A stretch of 13,527 nucleotides of DNA from an uncultured Pseudobdellovibrionaceae bacterium (GTDB taxonomy: Bacteria; Bdellovibrionota; Bdellovibrionia; Bdellovibrionales; JAMPXM01), in assembly GCA_934277865.1 (NCBI GenBank), contig CAKQVW010000041.1:1-13527 (forward strand). The letters are read 5' to 3'. Positions 6,535 through 13,017 of the stretch are shown here, piece by piece. Both the position numbers and the translations under genes were made by a program. The notes beneath the pieces are model-generated. The model did not search any database. It had not been told where the DNA came from and saw only the letters and a list, made by a program, of their open reading frames with translations. How positions within the stretch are numbered: the stretch's first letter is position 1; every line of letters starts with the position of its first letter.

Positions 6535-8363
6535 GCAGCCCCCGTTTTTTCTATGAGCGTATTTCCGATGACGAGTGCGTCCATATCCGTACGAACAAAC
6601 ATAAGAATAGCGTCAAATGCATTGCTCACAAGAGGGAATCCCTTGGCGTTGAACGACGTGTTCAAAAGAGCTGGGGTTCCCGAAAGCTTCCCATAGGCTT
6701 CAATGAGCTGATGGAAGCGAGGTTCGGCCTCTCGCGTGACGAGTTGAGCGCGGGTCGTGCCATCTATGTGGCAGGCCGCCTGGATCGAGGGGAACTGCGC
6801 GGGTATGACTCGGAAAGACGACTGCATCCAGTTGGTCAAATGGCCTTGTTGCAAACTCAAAGAGGGTTCGAGGATTTGGTCTGCGCGCTCGGCGAGGATG
6901 CTCGCGGCGTATGGCCGAAACGATTCTCGAAGTTTGACCTGCTGGCTCAAGCGCGCTGCGGTTTTCGTGCAGTCAGGACGGCATAAGATCGACCTATGTC
7001 CGAGAGCGCGCGGTCCGTTCTCAAAGCGTCCCTGTGCCCAGCCAACAATCTGTCGCTGGTGGAGCAGCTGCGCCACTCGATCCGCAAGCTCGCCTTCTTC
7101 AATCGTCTGGATCTCGAAACCAGAAAGCTCTTTGCGTTTTAGCCCACCGATTTTTCCACGCGTCAGGCTTGAAGGATCGAGCTCGCTCAAAAAACCTTTG
7201 ATGTCGATGGGATCAAGGTTCTTCCCGAGGTAGGGCGAGACTCGGTCAGTTATCGGTTGTCCCTTAAGGGCGGAGATATAGAGCGCCGCGCCCATCGCCG
7301 CGCCCCCGTCGCCGGGGTCTGGCGGTACATAGTAGCGTTCAAACAATCGAGACTCTGTGAGCTTGGAGTTCGCGACGCAGTTGAGAGCAACGCCGCCCGC
7401 GTAGCAGAGGTTGCGCTTGTTCGTCAGTGACTGGGCCATCTTGGCGTAGCCAAGGACGGCTTCTTCCAGGGCTAACTGCACACTGGCGGCGATATCGGCG
7501 TAGCGCTGTGCCTCTTGGTTGGCGGTCTGGCTCGCCTCTTCGCCATCCGATACGGATTGGAAGGGGAGGCTCGACACAGGGGCGCGAGCCGGTCCAAACG
7601 TGTCGATGAATTTCTTTGTAATGGGCAGCTTCTCGTCGGAACTGAAATCAAAATATTCCAAGTTCAGACCGAAGGTTCCGTCGTCGTTGCGATTGAGGAT
7701 CTTGTTGATCTGCTCAAGGTACTTCGGTTGTCCGTAGGCGGCCAGCGCCATCGTGCTGCACTCGCCGTCGTTCACCTTGAACCCGAGGTAGGCCGTAAAC
7801 GCCGAGTAGAGAAGTCCTAAAGAGTGAGGGAATGGCGACATATCCCTAGCTGTCAGCGAAATCGAATTGTTTTCCCGAACTCCGTCGAAGATACAAGCCG
7901 TTCCCCACTCGCCGACAGCGTCGATCGTGACGACGGCCGCCTGGTCAAAACCGGAAGTGAGAAAGCTATGGGCGGCATGGCTCAGGTGGTGGGGAAGGTA
8001 AATGATTTTATCCGGATGGACGTTTAGAAACTTACTCAAGTCATGACGAACCCAGAAGCCATGGGCGATGAGTTCTTTTGAGCTCTTCAAAAATGAATTT
8101 GAGGACCAGGGGAAGTGCTTGAAGCTAGACGACAGTGAGCGCGTGAACTTCGCGAAAGGATCTTCGTTGTAAGCGACAAAGTCGAGCTCATGACCAGAGA
8201 TCCCGGCTTCTTTAAGGCAGAAGTGAATGGCGTGTCTCGGAAACGAAGGGTCATGTTTTTCATAGGAGAAACGTTCTTCCGCGGCGGAGCTGCGAACAAC
8301 GCCATCAACCACAAGGGTCGCCGAGGCATCGTGATAACTGTACGAGACACCGAGGACTTTCAT
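6531..8363 (-). CDS. NodU/CmcH/SxtI-family O-carbamoyltransferase
   Basis: 610 residues, full length for the family. The enzyme uses carbamoyl phosphate and ATP, through carbamoyl-adenylate, to carbamoylate a hydroxyl of a small molecule or sugar. Numbered from my start, it opens with MKVLGVSYSYHDASATLV. HHLSHAAH (125-132) carries the metal-binding histidines of the Kae1-like domain. CYAGGVALNCVANSKL (320-335) and DPGDGGAAMGAAL (349-361) close the nucleotide and metal site. The C-terminal domain has FENGPRALGHRSI (447-459) and NTSFNAKGFP (568-577), typical of this family. A GTG at 8381 would add six residues. ATG 8363 is preferred because it overlaps the upstream stop as ATGA and matches the usual family N-terminus. 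The acceptor cannot be predicted, and no nodulation or antibiotic partner genes are present. Confidence 0.93.
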   Translation of the reverse strand: MKVLGVSYSYHDASATLVVDGVVRSSAAEERFSYEKHDPSFPRHAIHFCLKEAGISGHELDFVAYNEDPFAKFTRSLSSSFKHFPWSSNSFLKSSKELIAHGFWVRHDLSKFLNVHPDKIIYLPHHLSHAAHSFLTSGFDQAAVVTIDAVGEWGTACIFDGVRENNSISLTARDMSPFPHSLGLLYSAFTAYLGFKVNDGECSTMALAAYGQPKYLEQINKILNRNDDGTFGLNLEYFDFSSDEKLPITKKFIDTFGPARAPVSSLPFQSVSDGEEASQTANQEAQRYADIAASVQLALEEAVLGYAKMAQSLTNKRNLCYAGGVALNCVANSKLTESRLFERYYVPPDPGDGGAAMGAALYISALKGQPITDRVSPYLGKNLDPIDIKGFLSELDPSSLTRGKIGGLKRKELSGFEIQTIEEGELADRVAQLLHQRQIVGWAQGRFENGPRALGHRSILCRPDCTKTAARLSQQVKLRESFRPYAASILAERADQILEPSLSLQQGHLTNWMQSSFRVIPAQFPSIQAACHIDGTTRAQLVTREAEPRFHQLIEAYGKLSGTPALLNTSFNAKGFPLVSNAFDAILMFVRTDMDALVIGNTLIEKTGAA

Positions 8364-9097
8364 CGAGGCCCCGAAGTCCACTTTTGAAAACTCACAAGCT
8401 GATCGCGAAAAACCGCAAGCTGTTCGGTGCGTGGCATTTCGAGGCGCTTGCGCAGTGTTCGTGTTGTGAGAGAGCCGACCAAAAAGTATGTCGCCAGCAA
8501 AACTAAATTGAGATACACCTCGCCGAACTTCGAGGCGAAGCGCGAATATTCTTCGAGCTGCCTGCGCCAGTAGGCCCGTCGTACGATCGAGCGATATTGT
8601 TTTTGATCTTCTTGGACCATTTCCAACAGAAGGTCGTCTGTCAGTTCGGCGTGCCGCTGTTCATCTCGAGAGATTCGATCGAAGAGGTTTCCTAGCTCCC
8701 GCGGCATCCATCGATTGTTGTAGGCAGCGAAGTTGCGATTGATCAGTGTCTCTCCGATGTGCGCGTAGCCGTAGGCTTCAGCGACGTCCTTTGGGCTCGA
8801 GCTTTCTGTGATTACAAACTGACGGTCTTGAATAATGACGGGCGCATGACCAGCATCGAGTCGTCGTACTTGGTCGTCGAACAGATCGGCGTGATGAAAC
8901 TCTTCGACAGCATGAGCGAACATCTTTGCTTGCGAGGCGGGGTTCTGCATGTGCGAGGTGTATTGGAGAAAACGAAACCCGCTGTCCCTTTCCACGGTTG
9001 CAAATCGTCGAAGAGCGCGAACTTTTCTTCCGGGGAAGGACTTCCAGACCAGGGGGGTGATGCATCGAATGATCATCCGTTGTAAAACCACTAGCAT
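8360..9097 (-). CDS. Ferritin-like di-iron protein with C-terminal hydrophobic helix
   Basis: 245 residues, mostly helical. The carboxylate/histidine pattern of a four-helix di-iron site is visible: Glu36 (VERDSG), an E-x-x-H in AVEEFHHAD (Glu65 with His68, or Glu66 with His69), Glu116 (HIGETLIN), and E-x-x-H in DEQRHAEL (Glu146, His149). A hydrophobic stretch at about 194-212 may attach it to the membrane. Related proteins are oxidases, hydroxylases or N-oxygenases, or iron-storage-like proteins; activity here is unknown. It is the first gene of the operon and overlaps the carbamoyltransferase start, so an oxidation step in the same pathway is a fair inference. ATG 9097 has GGGAG nine bases upstream. 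The internal Met8 has no ribosome site. Confidence 0.78.
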   Translation of the reverse strand: MLVVLQRMIIRCITPLVWKSFPGRKVRALRRFATVERDSGFRFLQYTSHMQNPASQAKMFAHAVEEFHHADLFDDQVRRLDAGHAPVIIQDRQFVITESSSPKDVAEAYGYAHIGETLINRNFAAYNNRWMPRELGNLFDRISRDEQRHAELTDDLLLEMVQEDQKQYRSIVRRAYWRRQLEEYSRFASKFGEVYLNLVLLATYFLVGSLTTRTLRKRLEMPRTEQLAVFRDQLVSFQKWTSGPR

Positions 9098-9123
9098 TGA
9101 TACTGTCTCCCGGTTGGTCTAAT

Positions 9124-9152
9124 ACTATTTGATAGAACCTAAGGGCTGTCAA
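9124..9152 (-). promoter_or_regulatory. Sigma70-like promoter of the eight-gene operon
   Basis: On the minus strand a perfect TTGACA (-35, plus-strand 9147-9152) is followed after 17 bases by AATAGT (-10, plus-strand 9124-9129, 4 of 6 matches). Transcription would start near 9117, giving a leader of about 20 bases before ATG 9097 that includes GGGAG. The -35 element lies immediately next to the ribosome site of the divergent gene (AGGAG, 9156-9160). Confidence 0.6.
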
Positions 9153-9162
9153 ACCAGGAGAT

Positions 9163-9510
9163 ATGAGGGTGTCCCGAGCTAAAATCCCGCAAGCCGTGGT
9201 TCTAGTTTTCCTCGTAGCGCAGGCCGTGTACCTGGCCGCGACGGCCTCGAATCCGGAACGAAGTGGCTGGAAGATGTTTAATCGCATCCACGTCGAGACA
9301 TTTGAAATCAAAACGAGAATGGGTCAGTCCGTTGACTATAGGCAGTGGCTTGTCTTTCCCGCGTATGGCTTAAGTCGTCGCCAGGCGATGGGTCTAGCTC
9401 GACACATCTGTCGCATCCCGGCTCTTGGTAGAGAGGGCTTGGTCGTGAGCTTTAACAATGGTGGAGGCACTCCGAGTGAAACTCAGCTCGATTTCCCATC
9501 TTGTCGATGA
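9163..9510 (+). CDS. Small membrane-anchored protein, partner of the following HTTM-like gene
   Basis: 115 residues. An N-terminal hydrophobic helix (about 8-28) probably works as a signal anchor, leaving roughly 85 residues outside the inner membrane. The segment GWKMFNRIHVETFEIKT after the helix recalls the W-x-MF motif of small envelope proteins found next to HTTM/gamma-carboxylase-like proteins, but I cannot name the family. Two cysteines (in HICRIP and the final PSCR) could form a disulfide. ATG 9163 has AGGAG only 2 bases upstream. The in-frame GTG 9169 (codon 3) has the better 8-base spacing and may be the true start. The 3' end overlaps the next gene, so the two are very likely co-translated. 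It is divergent from the large operon. Confidence 0.65.
   Translation: MRVSRAKIPQAVVLVFLVAQAVYLAATASNPERSGWKMFNRIHVETFEIKTRMGQSVDYRQWLVFPAYGLSRRQAMGLARHICRIPALGREGLVVSFNNGGGTPSETQLDFPSCR
9463..9467 (+). promoter_or_regulatory. Ribosome binding site that decides the start of the HTTM-like gene
   Basis: GGAGG at 9463-9467 lies inside the upstream gene, exactly 8 bases before GTG 9476. It lies downstream of the longer ATG start at 9458, so it supports GTG 9476 instead. Confidence 0.6.
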
Positions 9511-10261
9511 ACGAAACCACAAGACGGGTCTGACCACGTTTTTCGCCTACGGTTTTTCCGCCTGCCTTGTGGCGCGCGTGGTGAGCGACATCGCCATTGG
9601 GAGGTGGGGGATCGCAACGGGAAACCTTTACGCCTATAGAAAAATGGTCGGGTTTCCACTGCTTCCGCCCGCGGTCGTTGTTCTCGAGTGGGCATTGTTG
9701 CTTGCGGCGGCACTCGCTCTCTGTGTTCGCGGAATCAATCGCCGGCTGATAGGTGTAGTCACTCTATTTGTCGGATTGCTTTCGCTAACTCAGATGTTTC
9801 AACATCAGAAACTGCTTCTGATCGCCTGCTCGTTCATCATGGCAATCGTTCCGTTGTCAGAGCCGAAACTATTTCGCTTCGCCATTCGCGCTCAAATCAT
9901 TTTGGTTTATCTAGGTTCGGTCTTGTCCAAGATCCTCACAGGATTTGCTTCGAGCGAAGATCTGATTCGAGCGATCGATTATTCCGTTTCGGGTTCACTT
10001 TGGCGATCGGTCGTGCTGGCCGATATTTGGGGCGTGTTGCGAGGTCTTCCGATCGGTGTGTTGACGCTAGTCGCGGAGGCGCTTGTCGTGGTCTTGCTTC
10101 TCTGGAGACCTAATCAAGGATTTGTCGCCATGATTGCGCTGCATTTGGCGATGGCCTTGCTGTTGGCAGATGTCCTGCCGTTCTCACTCTTGATGATCGC
10201 TATGGGCGCGTATTTCTACTGCTCGCCGACAGCCGCATTAAATGAGGCCGCTCCATCGTAG
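9476..10261 (+). CDS. HTTM / vitamin-K-gamma-carboxylase-like integral membrane protein
   Basis: 261 residues from GTG 9476 (a longer form from ATG 9458 would add six). About seven hydrophobic helices are visible, starting TTFFAYGFSACLVARVVS and ending in FSLLMIAMGAYFY. RAQIILVYLGSVLSKI fits the R-x-Q-x-x-L-x-Y-x-x-x-G-x-x-K helix of HTTM proteins, the membrane half related to vitamin-K-dependent gamma-carboxylase. HLAMALLLADVLPFSLLMIA resembles the last paired helices of that fold. Bacterial members are mostly uncharacterised. The protein is short and lacks the C-terminal lumenal domain of true carboxylases, so carboxylation should not be assumed. Its start overlaps the preceding gene by 35 bases, and its 3' end overlaps the convergent rhodanese-like gene by 46 bases. 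Confidence 0.68.
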   Translation: MKLSSISHLVDERNHKTGLTTFFAYGFSACLVARVVSDIAIGRWGIATGNLYAYRKMVGFPLLPPAVVVLEWALLLAAALALCVRGINRRLIGVVTLFVGLLSLTQMFQHQKLLLIACSFIMAIVPLSEPKLFRFAIRAQIILVYLGSVLSKILTGFASSEDLIRAIDYSVSGSLWRSVVLADIWGVLRGLPIGVLTLVAEALVVVLLLWRPNQGFVAMIALHLAMALLLADVLPFSLLMIAMGAYFYCSPTAALNEAAPS

Positions 10262-11304
10262 TACCAGCCGATGGTTGCTTCAGGCATAGCGGTTTGCAGT
10301 GACACGAGAGCGCCGATGGCGCGGGCGTCCCTGGGGTCCGCACCGACAACTACGAGGCCCCAATTGTTTCCGTGGGCTTCGTCCATTTCATTGCGCGTCT
10401 TTGTCAGCTTAGCAGTTTCAAAAGACTCTTTTATGTACTCTTGATTTGTTTTGGCGGCATTGAACGCGACCGAAGTTTCCGATTTGCCATAGGGGATAAG
10501 CGAAACGGGGAATTTGGCGGCCAGCGGAGAACTGCTTGCTTCAGGCTTGCTGCGCACATCGATGACAACAACAGCTTTTCTTATTTGAAGCCAATTGTTG
10601 AGAGACTTGGCGCCTAGCACAGTGACTCGTGGAAACCCTTTTAGCAGAGCCGGTTGGTGCGGGGGCTTTGTCAGTGCGCCAAACGTAAAGAGATTCATCT
10701 TTCCAGTTCGAGCGATTCGACCGCGAGTGAAGTGATCGCGCAGGACTTCAAGGGGAACTCCAAGATCAGTCGCCAGCCCTTCAGAGAGAGCGCTTGTTGT
10801 GATTTCGTAGAGGGTCTCGATCTTTGTTGATCCGAGTACGGTGATCGGTGGTTGCGATGGTTCGAGGCTTGCTCTGTAGAAGATCATGTCTCGGCCTTTT
10901 TGCAGGCACGGGAAATCAGAGTGATAGAAGACGTTTAGTCTGCCGGCCGCGATTCTGTCGGCGACCTCCGATTCGAACACGGAAGAAGCGTCCAGGGGTT
11001 CCGATGTTTGGTTGGCGCACGATACGGTTTGTTCGCGCTCGAGGCTCTTGAGCGTCGCAGAGGGCTTGATCCCTGATGTCCCATCTGAGGAGAAACTCAG
11101 GAGAAAGAACTGAGCGGCTCCAAATCCCCGATGCTCAGGTTGGGCCGGCTGTGTGGTGGGAGCGGAAACAACAAGAGGCGCGGTGGCATTTGTGTGGTTT
11201 GCGGTGGTGGGAGATGTTTTGCCTCCCAAGAGTTTGAAGCCGATGTAGCTCGCGCAGGCAATGACTACGAATACAAGGATGACATCGAGAAGACGTGCTC
11301 TCAT
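10216..11304 (-). CDS. Membrane-anchored protein with degenerate rhodanese-like C-terminal domain
   Basis: 362 residues. The N-terminal helix (about 7-27) is an uncleaved anchor, followed by a Thr/Pro/Ala-rich linker (28-58), so the rest should be periplasmic. A central part of unknown fold (60-235) contains Cys97 and Cys133. The C-terminal region has a rhodanese-like outline: AVVVIDVRS (244-252), then GLVVVGADPRDARAIGALVSL (316-336) and IGWYYDGAASF (345-355). Where rhodaneses have CxxGxRS, this protein has a Gly at about 321 and no cysteine. Sulfur transfer is therefore unlikely and a binding role is more plausible. No Shine-Dalgarno is clear before ATG 11304. The gene stands alone between the HTTM gene, which it overlaps tail to tail, and the PhaR terminator. 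Confidence 0.7.
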   Translation of the reverse strand: MRARLLDVILVFVVIACASYIGFKLLGGKTSPTTANHTNATAPLVVSAPTTQPAQPEHRGFGAAQFFLLSFSSDGTSGIKPSATLKSLEREQTVSCANQTSEPLDASSVFESEVADRIAAGRLNVFYHSDFPCLQKGRDMIFYRASLEPSQPPITVLGSTKIETLYEITTSALSEGLATDLGVPLEVLRDHFTRGRIARTGKMNLFTFGALTKPPHQPALLKGFPRVTVLGAKSLNNWLQIRKAVVVIDVRSKPEASSSPLAAKFPVSLIPYGKSETSVAFNAAKTNQEYIKESFETAKLTKTRNEMDEAHGNNWGLVVVGADPRDARAIGALVSLQTAMPEATIGWYYDGAASFNAAVGEQ

Positions 11305-11380
11305 ATTCGGACATTTTTATGTGGGCGTTGGGGTTTGTCTACAAGAATTTGAGACAGGGGTTGGTTGAGTGGAGCTCATA

Positions 11381-11409
11381 AAAAAAGCGGACCTAAAAGG
11401 TCCGCTTTT
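11381..11409 (-). terminator. Intrinsic terminator of the PhaR-like gene
   Basis: GCGGACC (11387-11393) pairs perfectly with GGTCCGC (11399-11405) around a 5-base loop. The stem extends by four A-T pairs. Read on the minus strand, the hairpin is followed by six T residues, 30 to 60 bases after the stop of the PhaR-like gene. The symmetric A/T flanks could also stop plus-strand transcripts, though no plus-strand gene ends here. Confidence 0.9.
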
Positions 11410-11438
11410 AATTCTTCCGTAAACTCGTTGTCCCTAAA

Positions 11439-12053
11439 TTAGTTATCGAGGGACTTGTTCGAGTTTGGAAGGCTTGGAGTTTCGTCGCTCGCGAACTTGT
11501 TCGCGAAGTCCGAAGAATCTGCCGCAGCTGCCTTCGCAACGCGATTTTCCAGTGATTGCTTCAGGTCGTCATTCGAGTTGCGCTCAGGAGCTGCAACAAC
11601 AGCTTCTGTGCGAGCGAAGTCCTGCGGAATCGCGCCAAGTTTCGCGAGGTAGCTCGAGATCGAACCGTTCGCGTTTTGGATGATTTCGCGGAGTGTGAAG
11701 AGCGGTGCGTAAGCCGACGCCTTCTTTTCTGCTTCGAAAATGATCTGAGTCAAAGTCGCCGCCGTGATGTCGTTTTTCGTTTTGTTGTCGATGACCATCA
11801 CTTCTTCGTTTGTGCGGATCATTTTCGCGATATCGTCGAGAGTGACGTAGCAGCTCTGCTGAGTGTCGTAGAGCTTGCGGTTTTGATAGCGCTTAATGAT
11901 CTTCGTTTTCGCGTTGGCGCGTGGGCTCACACTGTTTGTGACCATGCTGCTTCCGCTCACGCCGCCGCCCATCAGGACAGCTTCTTGCGAAGATTGAGTG
12001 TTCACCGCGTTGACCGGTCCGTGTCCGTTGCTATTGATCAAAGTGCCTCCCAT
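11439..12053 (-). CDS. phaR: PhaR-type PHA/PHB accumulation regulator
   Basis: 204 residues. Residues 51-110, from KIIKRYQNRKLYDT through YVTLDDIAKMIR and VIDNKTKNDIT to LTQIIFEAE, are the conserved PHB/PHA accumulation regulator DNA-binding domain. In known PhaR proteins this domain binds DNA and polyester granules and represses phasin genes. LFTLREIIQ continues into the second conserved segment. The 50-residue N-terminal extension, rich in Gly, Ser and Asn, is unusual because typical members start right at the KRYxNRKLYDT motif. Internal Met28 or Met37 could be the real start. A GGGGGAG stretch supports ATG 12053. The C-terminal 60 residues are polar and probably disordered. It is monocistronic with its own promoter and terminator. 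No PHA synthase or phasin is in the window, so the target is unknown. Confidence 0.88.
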   Translation of the reverse strand: MGGTLINSNGHGPVNAVNTQSSQEAVLMGGGVSGSSMVTNSVSPRANAKTKIIKRYQNRKLYDTQQSCYVTLDDIAKMIRTNEEVMVIDNKTKNDITAATLTQIIFEAEKKASAYAPLFTLREIIQNANGSISSYLAKLGAIPQDFARTEAVVAAPERNSNDDLKQSLENRVAKAAAADSSDFANKFASDETPSLPNSNKSLDN

Positions 12054-12305
12054 TTGGAGATCTCTCCCCCAGTTTTCCCGAGTAATCCATCAAGGTCTTA
12101 AAACTACTAAGTTTCCCCCGAATCCGAGCGCACCATATTCAGGGCGCCACAGCTTGTCAAGTGAGCCTAATACGTTCTTTAAACACGCTCAAACCATTGA
12201 TTTTCCATATATTTTTTGAAACTTTTGACATAGGTCAGGCTCCTGTCGCGTATCGTCATAGCCTCAGAAAGTGGCGTTTATTCAACGACGCGCGTCCATC
12301 GCGGT
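12054..12305. other. Divergent intergenic control region
   Basis: 252 bases between two divergent genes. The minus side holds the PhaR promoter. The plus side has an isolated TTGACA at 12225-12230 that could be a -35 for the GspG-like gene, but no good -10 follows at 16-18 bases (GCGTAT is the best). The centre (about 12190-12228) is AT-rich with T runs. I see no hairpin, repeat or RNA gene. Confidence 0.5.
12132..12160 (-). promoter_or_regulatory. Sigma70-like promoter of the PhaR-like gene
   Basis: On the minus strand TTGACA (plus-strand 12155-12160) and TATGGT (plus-strand 12132-12137) are separated by exactly 17 bases. The predicted start near 12125 gives a leader of about 70 bases before ATG 12053. 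This is the strongest promoter match in the window by eye. Confidence 0.7.
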
Positions 12306-12911
12306 GTGGTTAGTTCGATTCGAAAGCCGCTCAAGTTTCAAGACCAAGGTGCCGATCTCTCTCCTGAGTCACCAGACATCGCTGGACGAAAGCAAGAGAG
12401 GCTTGGCGTGCGAAATTCATCATCGACTTTAGGCAATCGCCCCGATTCGAATTCCGCCCTCCCGCCGCGTCGCTTCGGAACGACCGATCTCGCCATTGTC
12501 CTTGGCCTATGGAGTGCGATGGCGGTGCTTGTTGGTGGAGTGCTGTCCGAGCTTGCAAGCGACACCGACACGCCGATGGCAAAAGCGCAGAGCGAAGCTT
12601 ATGCACAGCAACTTGCTCTTGCAGGAGGCAGCGAAGAGGGGGACCAACCTGGTCGAGGGCCCGCGTCATTGCCTGCTGACAAGGAGTTGCGCTCCGGCAC
12701 TCTCGGAAAAGATCCGTGGGGCAAGCCCTACTACTACCGAATTGTGAATTCTGCCGTCGTGGTCTGGTCGGGTGGGCGAAATCAAGAAGCGGATTCTGGC
12801 CCGGCAATTGATCGTCTCGAATCGGGACAGCCGCTGCAGGATTTCCGTTTCATGGGCGACGACGTGGGTTTTGTGCAAGTGCGCCATAATTCAATTTCAT
12901 ACCGTCAGTAA
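12306..12911 (+). CDS. Single-pass membrane protein with GspG-like C-terminal domain
   Basis: 201 residues. A polar 57-residue N-terminus precedes one hydrophobic helix (about 60-82). A helical stretch (88-108) and the segment GTLGKDPWGKPYYYRIV (131-147) with VVVWSGGRNQEADSG (151-165) follow. DPWGxPYxYR and the S-x-G-x-(N/D)-x-E-x-x-G tail are hallmarks of the type II secretion major pseudopilin GspG. The usual short leader with G-F-T-L-x-E cleavage site is missing; RFGTTDLAIV stands in its place, without Glu at +5. It may be an atypical pseudopilin or a protein that borrowed the GspG C-domain. GTG 12306 has no ribosome site and upstream frame is open, so the start is uncertain. The lipoprotein gene follows after 106 bases. 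Confidence 0.62.
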   Translation: MVSSIRKPLKFQDQGADLSPESPDIAGRKQERLGVRNSSSTLGNRPDSNSALPPRRFGTTDLAIVLGLWSAMAVLVGGVLSELASDTDTPMAKAQSEAYAQQLALAGGSEEGDQPGRGPASLPADKELRSGTLGKDPWGKPYYYRIVNSAVVVWSGGRNQEADSGPAIDRLESGQPLQDFRFMGDDVGFVQVRHNSISYRQ

Positions 12912-13017
12912 CATCAAAGCAGTGGTCCAGTCCTGATTTTCACTAGGGACATCTGGGATTCGCGGGATTCCTTCAAGACCGCATCAAAACAGGCCGATCC
13001 GAGTACTGGAGGGTTTT

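Noticed and set aside
6757..7233. Plus-strand open frames inside the carbamoyltransferase gene
   Set aside because: The opposite strand encodes the conserved C-terminal domain; these translations are low in hydrophobic structure and lack motifs.
6531..8363. Reading the carbamoyltransferase as part of a saxitoxin-like or aminoglycoside biosynthetic cluster
   Set aside because: No amidinotransferase, polyketide synthase, aminocyclitol or resistance genes are present; only the family pair with the DUF5989 protein is shared.
11556..12101. Long plus-strand open frame opposite the PhaR-like gene
   Set aside because: It lies antisense to a clearly conserved domain, has no ribosome site and no recognisable motif.
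12225..12253. Possible plus-strand promoter for the GspG-like gene
   Set aside because: The -35 is perfect TTGACA, but GCGTAT at 17 bases is a poor -10.
12957..12973. Short tandem GGGATTC-type repeat before the lipoprotein gene
   Set aside because: Only two imperfect copies of about nine bases are present; this is likely chance.
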